This document shows, one piece after another, positions 33,145-41,213 of a DNA stretch of 64,000 bases (positions are counted from its first letter, which is position 1; each line of letters opens with the position of its first letter). Origin of the DNA: Micromonospora sp. WMMD812. GTDB taxonomy: Bacteria; Actinomycetota; Actinomycetes; Mycobacteriales; Micromonosporaceae. Below the pieces are notes generated by a model. The model worked only from the letters and a program-made list of their open reading frames with translations, was not told the DNA's origin and ran no database searches. The position numbers were made by a program, and so were the translations under genes. The stretch lies in contig NZ_CP114904.1 in the NCBI RefSeq assembly GCF_027497215.1, positions 186,001-250,000 on the forward strand, written 5' to 3'.

Positions 33145-34326
33145 ATGAGAACCAGGACCAGGAACTTCGCCGCGATGGCCGCGGTCGTCCTCGCCACCGT
33201 GGGCGTCACCGCGCTGTCGCCGGTGCTGCGCGGCGCGGTCGGTGACGCGCAGGCCGCCGGCGCGTCGAGCGGCGACGCCGTCCGGATGAACCAGATCCAG
33301 TTCATGGGCGCGCACAACGCCTACCACCGCGAGCTGCAGGACGCCGAGCTGCAGGAGTCGCTGAAGATCGACCCCGGCTACCCGACTTGGGGGTGGTACT
33401 CGCACGCCTCCATTCCGGACCTGCTCGGCCGCCAGAACGTCCGGGGCCTGGAGCTGGACCTCTTGCCCGACCCCGACGGCGGGCTCTACCAGCACCCGCT
33501 GCCGCGCAAGCGGGCCGGCCTCGGCCCGATCGACGACCCGGCGATGGCGAAGCCGGGCATGAAGGTCCTGCACGTCGCCGACCAGGACTACGGCACCAGC
33601 TGCCGCACCTTCGTCAGCTGCCTGGAGCAGGTGCGGACCTGGTCCGACGCGAACCCGCACCACGCGCCGGTGATCATGCAGCTGGAGCTCAAGCAGACCG
33701 ACAAGCGCTGGGAGGCGCTCGGCGGCGCGGTGAGCCCGGCATGGAGCCCGGCCCTGCTCGACGCGGTCGACGAGGAGATCCGCTCCGTCTTCTCCGAGAA
33801 GCAGCTGATCACCGCCGACGACCTGCGCCGACCGGGCCGCACGCTGGAGGAGTCGATCCTGCGGTACGGCTGGCCGACGCTCGACTGGGCGCGCGGCAAG
33901 GTCATGTTCTTCTTCGACAACGGTGGCCCCGGCGGCATCCGCAACATGTACCTCGAAGGCCGGCCCAACCTCGAAGGCCGGGCCGTCTTCACCCAGGGCC
34001 CGCCCGGATCGCCGGACGCCGCGATCACGATGGTGAACGATCCGCGGGGCGCCAACGAGGCGGTCATCCGGGATCTCGTCCAGCGGGGCTACCTGGTGCG
34101 GACCCGCTCGGACGAGCCCCTGCGGACGGTCAAGGCGGAGGAGTTCAGCCGGGTCGACACCGCCCTCGCCAGTGGGGCCCAGCTCGTGACCACCGACTAC
34201 CCGACCGTGGGTATGGCCGCCCGCTACGACAGCGACTTCGTGGCCGAACTCCCCGGCGGGGTCGCCGTGCGATGCAACCCGGTCTCGGCGCCCCGGAACT
34301 GTCGGGACGCCAAGCTGGAGCGCTGA
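33145..34326 (+). CDS. Secreted calcium-dependent phosphatidylinositol phospholipase C-like protein
   Basis: A 393-residue exported protein with a signal peptide (RTRTRNFAAMAAVVLATVGV then small residues to about Ala38). It resembles the calcium-dependent PI-PLC family known from Streptomyces: first catalytic His in FMGAHNAYH, acidic metal site in GLELDLLPD, second His/Asp in VLHVADQDYG, and later FFFDNGGPGG and LVTTDYP. It would cleave phosphoinositide-type or other phosphodiester lipids outside the cell. ATG at 33145 has AAGGGGA upstream; an earlier ATG at 33130 overlaps that RBS and is less likely. A 15-bp hairpin follows the stop. Confidence 0.83.
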   Translation: MRTRTRNFAAMAAVVLATVGVTALSPVLRGAVGDAQAAGASSGDAVRMNQIQFMGAHNAYHRELQDAELQESLKIDPGYPTWGWYSHASIPDLLGRQNVRGLELDLLPDPDGGLYQHPLPRKRAGLGPIDDPAMAKPGMKVLHVADQDYGTSCRTFVSCLEQVRTWSDANPHHAPVIMQLELKQTDKRWEALGGAVSPAWSPALLDAVDEEIRSVFSEKQLITADDLRRPGRTLEESILRYGWPTLDWARGKVMFFFDNGGPGGIRNMYLEGRPNLEGRAVFTQGPPGSPDAAITMVNDPRGANEAVIRDLVQRGYLVRTRSDEPLRTVKAEEFSRVDTALASGAQLVTTDYPTVGMAARYDSDFVAELPGGVAVRCNPVSAPRNCRDAKLER

Positions 34327-34342
34327 CGCCAGCAGGACACGA

Positions 34343-34377
34343 ACGGTGGCCGCTCCGGAAATCGGAGCGGTCACCGT
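34343..34377 (+). terminator. Hairpin terminator after the phospholipase-like gene
   Basis: Arms 34343-34357 and 34363-34377 pair over 15 bp with a single G-T wobble and a 5-nt GAAAT loop, starting 17 bp after the stop codon. No T-run. Confidence 0.72.
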
Positions 34378-34441
34378 CCAGGTAAGGTAACCTTCCGCCC
34401 ACCGTTGAGCCGATGTCATCGTCTGCCGACAGGCTCCGGAC

Positions 34442-34831
34442 ATGCGAATGAATCGATCGATTGTCCCGCTGGTCGCGCTCGTCGTCGCGACGGTGGTCCT
34501 GGCCGCACCGGCCGCGGCCGCCGGATCGACCCGGCGGCAGGCACCGGACCGGTCGCTGCGGGTGATGACAACGCGACCCCCGAGACGCCGGAGATCCGGA
34601 CCCTCGTCGCCCCTCCTCACCGACACGTGAAAGGCCGTGGGCGTGGGGGAGGGGTACACCTACCCCACTGAGCAGCCCACCCACCGAATCGACTACATCC
34701 TGCGGTCGGACGACGTCGTCGCACGCGCCATCGCGGTCGTCACCTCGCCGTTGGCCGCCGCCGCCTCCGACCACCTACCGGTGATCGCACAGCTCTCCCT
34801 GCCCGGGCGCAGGGTCGGCACCGGGCACTGA
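34442..34831 (+). pseudogene. Remnant of a secreted endonuclease/exonuclease/phosphatase family gene
   Basis: The first frame encodes a signal peptide (MRMNRSIVPLVALVVATVVL and on) and SLRVMT, the opening of an EEP domain, then runs into nonsense and a stop at 34628. A second frame reads GDDNATPETPEIRTLVAP, and a third reads LLTDT-stop-KAVGVGEGYTYPTEQPTHRIDYIL to SDHLPVIAQLSL, the end of an EEP domain. The missing middle (roughly 150 residues by family comparison), a frameshift near 34610-34616 and a TGA where the family has Trp show a decayed gene. The junction at 34561-34569 reads as both the LRVMT and the GDD parts, suggesting deletion between short direct repeats. Confidence 0.8.
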
Positions 34832-34930
34832 GCGGGTTCATCGGGGCTCGGACGGGCGAATCACCCACCGGCGCGCCGCCGGGCGAGGAGACTCGGTCTC
34901 GACGGCCGGCAGCTGCTCGGGAGCGACACG

Positions 34931-35785
34931 ATGGCGATCACCCCGTCGGACGGGGCCACGACGAGGTGGGTACCCCGTGCCGGGCAGCGGATCCACGCCG
35001 AGGTGACGCCCGGTTCGGGCGCGCCGATCGTCCTCCTGCACGGCTTCCCCGACAACCTGCACCTCTACGACGACCTCCTGCCCCACCTGCACGGCCGTCC
35101 CGTGGTGCGGTTCGACTTCCTCGGCTGGGGCCGCTCCGACAAGCCGCGCGGATACCCGTACACGGCGGACAACCAGACCGGCGACATCGCCGCCGTGATC
35201 GACCATCTCGACCTGCGGCAGGTGGTCCTGGTCGCCCACGACGCCTCCGGCCCGCCCGCGATCGACTGGGCGCTCAGCCACCCGCACCGGGTGGCGGCGC
35301 TGGTCCTGCTCAACACCTACTACCACCCCGTGGCCGGCCTGCGGCGCCCACCGGCGATCGCGCTGTACTCCACGCCGCTGGTGCGTCGCGTGGCCCGCCG
35401 GGCGGCCGGCCGGTGGCGGAACCTCGACCGGCGTCTCTACACCTGGCAGGTGAGTCGGTTCATGGCCGACCCCGGCCGGCGCAGGACGGTGGTGCCCGCC
35501 CTGTACGAGCAGTTCGTCGCGGCCGAGCCCGCCTTCTGGCGACTCAACGACGACCTGCTCGGCACGATCTGGGCGCGCCGTCGCCGGGTCACGGACGTCC
35601 ACCGGTTCGACCGGCCCGTGCGGGTCGTCTTCGGCGCCGAGGACCGCTACCTCAACCCCCGGGTCGCCCGAGCGCTCGCCCGGTTGTTTCCCCGCGCGGA
35701 CCTCGAACTGGTCCCGGACGCCCGCCACTACGTACAGATCGACGCGCCGGAGGCGGTGGCGCGGGCGATCCTCAGCGCCGGCTAG
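34931..35785 (+). CDS. Alpha/beta hydrolase with Asp nucleophile (haloalkane dehalogenase/epoxide hydrolase type)
   Basis: A 284-residue alpha/beta hydrolase. The oxyanion motif is LLHGFPDN, and the nucleophile elbow is VAHDASGPPA, with Asp where serine hydrolases have Ser. That is typical of haloalkane dehalogenases, epoxide hydrolases and fluoroacetate dehalogenases. FGAEDRYL carries the likely acid and DARHYVQIDAPE the likely catalytic His. The cap domain lies at about 135-215 and is Arg-rich. No signal peptide. The upstream pseudogene is unrelated. Substrate cannot be assigned from sequence. Confidence 0.85.
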   Translation: MAITPSDGATTRWVPRAGQRIHAEVTPGSGAPIVLLHGFPDNLHLYDDLLPHLHGRPVVRFDFLGWGRSDKPRGYPYTADNQTGDIAAVIDHLDLRQVVLVAHDASGPPAIDWALSHPHRVAALVLLNTYYHPVAGLRRPPAIALYSTPLVRRVARRAAGRWRNLDRRLYTWQVSRFMADPGRRRTVVPALYEQFVAAEPAFWRLNDDLLGTIWARRRRVTDVHRFDRPVRVVFGAEDRYLNPRVARALARLFPRADLELVPDARHYVQIDAPEAVARAILSAG

Positions 35786-35841
35786 CCGCGACGGCCCGCG
35801 ACCGCCCGCCGCGCTCCGATGGAGGAGGACGGGCGTCAGAC

Positions 35842-35858
35842 GGGCGGTGGGGCCGCCC
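35842..35858 (+). terminator. Short GC-rich hairpin after the hydrolase gene
   Basis: GGGCGG-TGGGG-CCGCCC forms a 6-bp stem with a 5-nt loop, 57 bp past the stop codon. A weak candidate terminator. Confidence 0.4.
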
Positions 35859-35982
35859 AAACGGGCGGACCATTTGTCCGCTACCGACGGATCTGGCCGG
35901 ACCTGTGCTGCCGACCGGTTGCGTGAACCGGGCAGGAACGCTCTGGGATCGGCACGATGTGCTGGTCGTCACACCCCGGTAA

Positions 35983-36006
35983 CGGTGTTAGAAACAATAG
36001 ACACCG
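35983..36006. promoter_or_regulatory. Inverted repeat upstream of the DeoR gene
   Basis: CGGTGT (35983-35988) and ACACCG (36001-36006) flank the AT-rich 12-mer TAGAAACAATAG, 18 bp before the DeoR start codon. AT-rich AAACA-like elements are common in DeoR-family operators, so autoregulation is likely. Confidence 0.5.
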
Positions 36007-36024
36007 ATGAGCGGGAGGTGAGCG

Positions 36025-36786
36025 ATGAACTCCGCGGAGCGCCGGCAGCGCATCCTCGCACTCGCCCGCGACCAGGGCTCCGTCGACGTGCAGAAACTGG
36101 CCGTCGACCTCGCCGTGGCGCCGGAGACCGTCCGGCGCGACCTGCACCGGCTCGAGCAGCAGGGGCTGGTGCGGCGCACCCACGGCGGCGCCTACCCGGT
36201 GGAGACCGCGCGGTTCGAGACGACCCTCGACACGCGGACGACCCGGCTGGTGACCGAGAAGCGTCGCATCGCCGCCGCCGCGGCGCAGCTGCTCGGCGAC
36301 GCCGAGTCGGTCTTCATCGACGAGGGCTACACCCCGCAACTGATCGCGGAGGCGCTGCCGGCCGAGCGGGCGCTGACCGTGGTCACCGCATCGCTGGACA
36401 CCGCGGCGATGCTCGCGTCGTCATCCGCCACCACGGTCCTGTTGCTGGGTGGCCGGGTCCGCAGCCGGACCCGGGCCACCGTCGACCACTGGGCGACCGA
36501 GATGCTCGCCGGCTTCGTCATCGACCTGGCGTTCGTCGGCGCGAACGGCATCTCCCGCGAGCACGGCCTGACCACCCCCGACCCCGCCGTCGCCGCCGTG
36601 AAGGCGCAGGTGGTCGCGGTGTCGCGGCGGGTCGTCTTCGCGGGCGTGCACACCAAGTTCGGCGCCAGCAGCTTCTGCCGCTTCGCCGACGTCAGCGACG
36701 TCGACGCCATCGTCACGGACGCCGCGTTGCCGGCGTCCGAGGCGCACCGCTACTCACTGCTCGGTCCCGTGGTCCAACGCGTCTGA
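36025..36786 (+). CDS. DeoR family transcriptional regulator of the polyol operon
   Basis: A 253-residue DeoR-type regulator. The N-terminal helix-turn-helix has VDVQKLAVDLAVAPETVRRDL followed by RRTHGGAYPV, the family signature. The sugar-phosphate-isomerase-like effector domain runs from about 80 with FIDEGYTPQLIAEAL and GANGISREHGLTTPD. ATG at 36025 is preceded by GGAGGTGA. It is the first gene of a unit with a binding protein, two permeases and a dehydrogenase and probably represses it until a sugar or polyol phosphate accumulates. Confidence 0.9.
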   Translation: MNSAERRQRILALARDQGSVDVQKLAVDLAVAPETVRRDLHRLEQQGLVRRTHGGAYPVETARFETTLDTRTTRLVTEKRRIAAAAAQLLGDAESVFIDEGYTPQLIAEALPAERALTVVTASLDTAAMLASSSATTVLLLGGRVRSRTRATVDHWATEMLAGFVIDLAFVGANGISREHGLTTPDPAVAAVKAQVVAVSRRVVFAGVHTKFGASSFCRFADVSDVDAIVTDAALPASEAHRYSLLGPVVQRV

Positions 36787-36842
36787 CCGCCCGACCGAGC
36801 GCACCCCCACACCACCGAAACGACCCATCCTGGAGGTTTGCT

Positions 36843-38213
36843 GTGCCCGGAACCCGGACTGCGCACCGCTGGCGACCCCCACTCGCCCTCGCCGTCGCGG
36901 CCGTCCTCGCCGCCACCACCGCCTGCTCCGGCGCCGGCGGCGGCTCCTCCGACGGCGGCGACGGGAAGGCCATCACCGTGCTGATGGTGGGCAACCCGCA
37001 GATGGAGGATCTCGCCAAGGTCACCGCCGACAACTTCACCAAGCAGACCGGCATCACGGTGCGGTTCACGATCCTGCCGGAGAACGAACTGCGCGACAAG
37101 GTCACCCAGGACGTGGCCACCCAGGGCGGCCAGTACGACGTCGCGACGATCGGCGCGTACGAGGCCCCGATCTGGTCGAAGAACGGCTGGCTGCACGAGC
37201 TGAGTTCGTACGCCGACGCCGACTCCGGCTACGACCGGGCCGACCTGCTCCAGCCGATGGTCACGTCGCTGTCCGGTGAGGACGGCAAGCTCTACGCCGC
37301 CCCGTTCTACGGGGAGTCGTCGTTCCTCATGTACAACAAGGACCTCTTCGCCGCGAAGGGCTTGACCATGCCGGAGCGGCCCACCTGGCAGCAGGTGGCC
37401 CAGTTCGCGGCCCAGCTCGACGACGACAGGTCCGGCGTCTCCGGCATCTGCCTGCGCGGCCTGCCCGGCTGGGGGGAGCTGTTCGCCCCGCTCACCACCG
37501 TGGTGAACACGTTCGGCGGCACCTGGTTCGACCAGAGCTGGACGCCGCGGGTGAACGCGCCGGAGTTCGCCGAGGCCACCCGGTTCTACGTCGACCTGGT
37601 CCGGAAGCACGGCGAGCCCGGCGCGCCGCAGGCCGGCTTCACCGAGTGCCTGAACACGTTCGGGCAGGGCAAGGCGGCGATGTGGTATGACGCGACCTCC
37701 GCGGCCGGCACCCTGGAGGACCCGGCCGCCAGCACCGTGGCCGGCAAGGTCGGCTACGCGTACGCGCCGGTCAACAAGACCGCCTCGTCGGGCTGGCTCT
37801 GGGCCTGGGCGCTGGCGATGCCGAAGACCACCAAGAACGCCGACGCCGCCTGGAAGTTCATCTCCTGGGCCACCGGCAAGGACTACGAGCGGCTCGTCGG
37901 CTCCTCGCTCGGCTGGTCCCGCGTGCCGGCCGGGAAGCGGCAGTCCACCTACGCCATCCCGGAGTACCGGCAGTCCGCGGCGGCGTTCGCGGACCTGACC
38001 CTCAAGTCGATCCAGGAGGCCGACCCGAAGAACCCCGGCGCGCAGCCCCGCCCCGCCCTCGGGGTGCAGTTCGTCGGCATCCCGGAGTTCGCGGACCTCG
38101 GCACCAAGGTGTCCCAGGAGGTGTCCGCCGCGATCGCCGGGAGCACCACTGTCGACAAGGCACTGACCGACGGCCAGAAGCTGGCCGAGGAAGTCGCCAA
38201 GGAGTACCGGTAG
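36843..38213 (+). CDS. Sugar/polyol ABC transporter substrate-binding lipoprotein
   Basis: A 456-residue exported lipoprotein. Signal peptide to the lipobox AATTAC (Cys at about 31), then a Gly/Ser/Asp linker and a type I CUT1-binding fold. YDVATIGAYEAPIWSKNGWL, PFYGESSFLMYNKDLFAAKGL and GKAAMWYDATSAAGTLED are typical of the sorbitol/mannitol-binding (SmoE-like) branch. GTG at 36843 is preceded by TGGAGG. It is followed by a 16-bp hairpin and then the permease genes, an arrangement that usually raises binding protein level above the permeases. Confidence 0.88.
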   Translation: MPGTRTAHRWRPPLALAVAAVLAATTACSGAGGGSSDGGDGKAITVLMVGNPQMEDLAKVTADNFTKQTGITVRFTILPENELRDKVTQDVATQGGQYDVATIGAYEAPIWSKNGWLHELSSYADADSGYDRADLLQPMVTSLSGEDGKLYAAPFYGESSFLMYNKDLFAAKGLTMPERPTWQQVAQFAAQLDDDRSGVSGICLRGLPGWGELFAPLTTVVNTFGGTWFDQSWTPRVNAPEFAEATRFYVDLVRKHGEPGAPQAGFTECLNTFGQGKAAMWYDATSAAGTLEDPAASTVAGKVGYAYAPVNKTASSGWLWAWALAMPKTTKNADAAWKFISWATGKDYERLVGSSLGWSRVPAGKRQSTYAIPEYRQSAAAFADLTLKSIQEADPKNPGAQPRPALGVQFVGIPEFADLGTKVSQEVSAAIAGSTTVDKALTDGQKLAEEVAKEYR

Positions 38214-38218
38214 CCGTC

Positions 38219-38253
38219 GCCGGGAGCGGCCACCGCCGGTGGCCGCTCCCGGC
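38219..38253 (+). terminator. Strong hairpin between the binding protein and permease genes
   Basis: Arms 38219-38234 and 38238-38253 form a perfect 16-bp stem with a 3-nt loop (GCC), starting 6 bp after the binding-protein stop and ending 19 bp before the permease ATG. It is probably a partial terminator or 3-prime mRNA-stabilising structure inside the operon rather than its end. Confidence 0.75.
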
Positions 38254-38272
38254 CCAGCAACGAGGTGAACCG

Positions 38273-39208
38273 ATGACCCAGACGCTGCACGCCGGCGCCG
38301 GCCCGACACCCCGTACCCCGGTCGCGGCTCCGGCCGTGGGCCGGGCCGCCGAGCGGTGGATCCGCCGCGCGCCGCTGCTGCCCGCCCTGATCTTCGCGAT
38401 CGTCGTGACCCAGATTCCGTTCCTGGTCACGCTCTACCTGTCCACCCTCGACTGGAACGCCCTGCGCCCCGGTGAACGGGGCTTCGTCGGGCTCGCCAAC
38501 TACGCCGACGTGCTCACCGACGCCCGGCTGCGCGCGGCCCTGCTCAACACGGTCGTGCTCACGGCCGGCTCGGTCGTCGCGTCGGTGCTGCTCGGCCTCG
38601 GCCTCGCGATCCTGCTCGACCGGAAGTTCCCCGGCCGAGGGGTCGTGCGGACGCTGCTGATCACCCCGTTCCTGGTGATGCCCATGGCGGCGGCGCTGTT
38701 GTGGAAGCACGCCATCTACAACCCCGCGTACGGCCTCGTCAACGGCATCCTCGGCGGCAGCACGGACTGGGTCTCGCAGTACCCGATGCTCTCCGTCGTC
38801 GCCACCCTGGTCTGGCAGTGGACGCCGTTCATGATGCTGATCATCCTGGCCGGCCTGCAGGGCCAGTCGACCGAGACCCTGGAGGCGGCCCGCGTCGACG
38901 GTGCCGGCCCGTGGCAGATCTTCGTCCGGATCACGCTGCCCTACCTGCGCCCCTACCTGGAGCTCGGCGCCCTGCTCGGCTCGATCTACCTGGTGCAGAC
39001 GTTCGACGCGGTCTTCACCATCACCCAGGGCGGTCCGGGCACCGCCACCACCAACCTTCCGTACGAGATCTACCTGACCACCTTCCGCAAGTTCGAGTAC
39101 GGCGAGGCGGCGGCCGCCGGCGTCGTCGTGGTGATCGGCACGATCGTCGTCGCCACCTTCGCGCTGCGGGTGATCTCCAGCCTGTTCCGGATGGAGGACG
39201 CGCGATGA
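38273..39208 (+). CDS. Polyol/sugar ABC transporter permease (SmoF-like)
   Basis: A 311-residue CUT1 permease with a first membrane helix at about 38-60 and about five more. The EAA loop is ETLEAARVDGAGPWQIFVRI near 200-222, and the IYLVQTFDAVFTITQGGPGTAT segment is typical of the family. RBS GAGGTGA precedes ATG 38273. It overlaps the next permease by 4 bp. No ATPase gene is in the operon. Confidence 0.92.
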   Translation: MTQTLHAGAGPTPRTPVAAPAVGRAAERWIRRAPLLPALIFAIVVTQIPFLVTLYLSTLDWNALRPGERGFVGLANYADVLTDARLRAALLNTVVLTAGSVVASVLLGLGLAILLDRKFPGRGVVRTLLITPFLVMPMAAALLWKHAIYNPAYGLVNGILGGSTDWVSQYPMLSVVATLVWQWTPFMMLIILAGLQGQSTETLEAARVDGAGPWQIFVRITLPYLRPYLELGALLGSIYLVQTFDAVFTITQGGPGTATTNLPYEIYLTTFRKFEYGEAAAAGVVVVIGTIVVATFALRVISSLFRMEDAR

Positions 39209-40083
39209 CCGCCGTACGGCACGATCCGACCACCGCCGCACCCGCCCGGCCGACCGGTCGCCGGACCCGGCGGACCGACCGGGCCGGGATGGCCTGGACC
39301 GCCGTCGCCTGGCTGGCGGGGCTGCTGTTCTTCCTGCCGGTGCTCTGGATGGTGCTCACCGGGTTCAAGCGGGAGGTGGACGCCGCCAGCAACCCGCCGT
39401 CCTGGGTGTTCCCTCCCGTCCTCGACGGCTACCGGCAGGTCTTCGACCGGGACATCACCCCGTACCTGCTCAACTCGCTCATGGCCAGCCTGCTCTCCAC
39501 GCTGCTCGTGCTGCTGCTGGCCACCCCGGCGGCGTACGCGCTGTCGATCCGCCCGGTGACCAAGTGGCGCGACGTGCTGTTCTTCTTCATCAGCACCAAG
39601 ATGCTGCCGGCGGTGGCGGCGCTGCTGCCGATCTACCTGCTGGTCAAGGAGCTCGGCCTGCTCGACAACATCTGGACGATGATCGTCCTGTACACGGCGA
39701 TGAACCTGCCGCTCGCGGTGTGGATGATGCGGTCGTTCCTGCTGGAGGTGCCGCCGGCGTTGATCGAGGCGGCGGCCGTGGACGGGGCGAGCCTGCTGGT
39801 CACCATCCGCCGGATCCTGCTGCCCATCGTGGCGCCGGGGCTGGCCGCGACCGCGCTGATCTGCTTCATCTTCAGCTGGAACGAGTTCTTCTTCGCGGTG
39901 AACCTGACCGCGACCCGGGCCGGCACCTCACCGATCTTCCTGGTCGGTTTCATCACGTCCGAAGGGCTGTTCCTCGCCCGGCTCTGCGCGGCGGCGACGC
40001 TGGTGTCGCTACCGGTCGTGCTGGCCGGCTGGATCGCCCAGAAACAACTCGTCCGAGGACTCTCGATGGGGGCGGTCAAGTGA
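39205..40083 (+). CDS. Polyol/sugar ABC transporter permease (SmoG-like)
   Basis: A 292-residue CUT1 permease. After a basic N-terminal tail (about 30 residues) come six hydrophobic helices. The EAA loop is ALIEAAAVDGASLLVTIRRI near 187-206, and the NEFFFAVNLT segment near 222-232 is typical of the polyol branch. ATGA overlap with the preceding permease and GTGA overlap with the dehydrogenase show a tightly coupled unit. Confidence 0.92.
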   Translation: MTAVRHDPTTAAPARPTGRRTRRTDRAGMAWTAVAWLAGLLFFLPVLWMVLTGFKREVDAASNPPSWVFPPVLDGYRQVFDRDITPYLLNSLMASLLSTLLVLLLATPAAYALSIRPVTKWRDVLFFFISTKMLPAVAALLPIYLLVKELGLLDNIWTMIVLYTAMNLPLAVWMMRSFLLEVPPALIEAAAVDGASLLVTIRRILLPIVAPGLAATALICFIFSWNEFFFAVNLTATRAGTSPIFLVGFITSEGLFLARLCAAATLVSLPVVLAGWIAQKQLVRGLSMGAVK

Positions 40084-41117
40084 AAGCAGCGGTCATCGTC
40101 ACGCCGGGTCAGATCTCGATCGAATCGGTGCCCGACCCGGCGCCCGGGCCCCGCGACGTCGTGGTGCAGGTCGCCGGGTGCGGCATCTGCGGCACCGACC
40201 TGCACATCCTGGACGGCGAGTTCGCCCCCGCGTACCCGATCGTGCCGGGGCACGAGTTCGCCGGCACGGTGGTGGCGACGGGCCGGGACGTCACGGAGGT
40301 GCGGGTCGGCGACGCCGTCGCGGTCGATCCGTCGCTGCACTGCGGGGAGTGCTACCAGTGCCGGCGCGGCCGGGGGAACCTCTGCGAGCGGTGGGCGGCC
40401 ATCGGCGTCACCGTGGCCGGCGGGGCCGCCGAGTTCGCGGTGGCTCCGGTGAAGAACTGCTTCCCGCTGCCCGACGGCGTCGCGCCGGCGGACGCGGCGC
40501 TGATCGAGCCGCTCTCCTGCGCGGTACGCGGCTTCGACGTCCTGCCCCGGCGGCTCGGCGACCACTACCTGATCTACGGCGCCGGGACGATGGGCCTGAT
40601 GATGCTGGAACTCGCCAAACGCTGTGGCGCGGCGAGCGTCAGCGTGCTGGACCCCAACCCGGCCCGGCTCGCCACCGCCGTCCGGCTCGGCTGCTCGGCG
40701 TCGGCGGCCGGTGCCGACGAGCTGACCCGGCCGCGCGGCTGGGACGTGGTCATCGACTGCACGGGCGTGCAGGCCGCGATCGACGACGGGCTACGCCGGG
40801 TCGCGCCCGCCGGCACGTTCCTGCAGTTCGGGGTCTCGGAGTACCGGACGCGGGCGAGCATCGAGCCGTACCGCGTCTACAACCAGGAGATCACCGTGAC
40901 CGGGTCGATGGCGGTGCTGCACAGCTTCGAGCGGGCCGGCGAACTGTTCGCCGGCGGAATCCTCGACCCGGAGGTGTTCATCAGCCACCGGTTCCCGCTG
41001 GACAGCTACGCCGAGGCGATCGCCCAGTTCCGGGCCGGCGTCGGCCGGAAGATCGAGATCGTCGGGTCCGGCGAGCCGGCCCGCGCGTCGTTCCCGGCGC
41101 AGGTCGGCCGCGCGTGA
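40080..41117 (+). CDS. Zinc-dependent alcohol dehydrogenase (polyol dehydrogenase type)
   Basis: A 345-residue medium-chain dehydrogenase. Catalytic zinc ligands are in CGICGTDLH (Cys about 37) and GHEF (His about 60). The structural-zinc Cys cluster CGECYQCRRGRGNLC is at about 90-104, and the NAD(P)-binding GAGTMGLMMLE is near 166-176. GTG start overlaps the permease stop. It probably oxidises the imported polyol (sorbitol-, mannitol- or arabitol-like) to a ketose. A kinase for the product is not in the operon. Confidence 0.9.
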   Translation: MKAAVIVTPGQISIESVPDPAPGPRDVVVQVAGCGICGTDLHILDGEFAPAYPIVPGHEFAGTVVATGRDVTEVRVGDAVAVDPSLHCGECYQCRRGRGNLCERWAAIGVTVAGGAAEFAVAPVKNCFPLPDGVAPADAALIEPLSCAVRGFDVLPRRLGDHYLIYGAGTMGLMMLELAKRCGAASVSVLDPNPARLATAVRLGCSASAAGADELTRPRGWDVVIDCTGVQAAIDDGLRRVAPAGTFLQFGVSEYRTRASIEPYRVYNQEITVTGSMAVLHSFERAGELFAGGILDPEVFISHRFPLDSYAEAIAQFRAGVGRKIEIVGSGEPARASFPAQVGRA

Positions 41118-41170
41118 CCAGCCGCCTCTGACCGTCCGCCCCTCGGTCGCCCGGATCGCGGCGTGTCCTC

Positions 41171-41176
41171 TAGGCT
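41171..41176 (+). promoter_or_regulatory. Promoter -10 element (TAGGCT) of the DUF574 methyltransferase gene
   Basis: TAGGCT fits TAnnnT. It would start transcription near 41183 and leave a 30-nt leader with AGGGGAGA as ribosome-binding site before GTG 41214. That supports this start over a GTG at 41163, which lies upstream of the -10. Confidence 0.45.
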
Positions 41177-41213
41177 GCGCTCGTCGATACCGGTCGATCG
41201 AGGGGAGACGATC

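Noticed and set aside
34384..34394. AAGGT-A-ACCTT, resembling part of an iron box
   Set aside because: Only 5-bp arms; the 19-bp DmdR/IdeR consensus is not matched, and the downstream gene is a pseudogene.
40080..41117. Assignment of the zinc dehydrogenase to a single named polyol
   Set aside because: Sorbitol, mannitol, xylitol, arabitol and threonine dehydrogenases share the visible motifs, and the operon context does not separate them.
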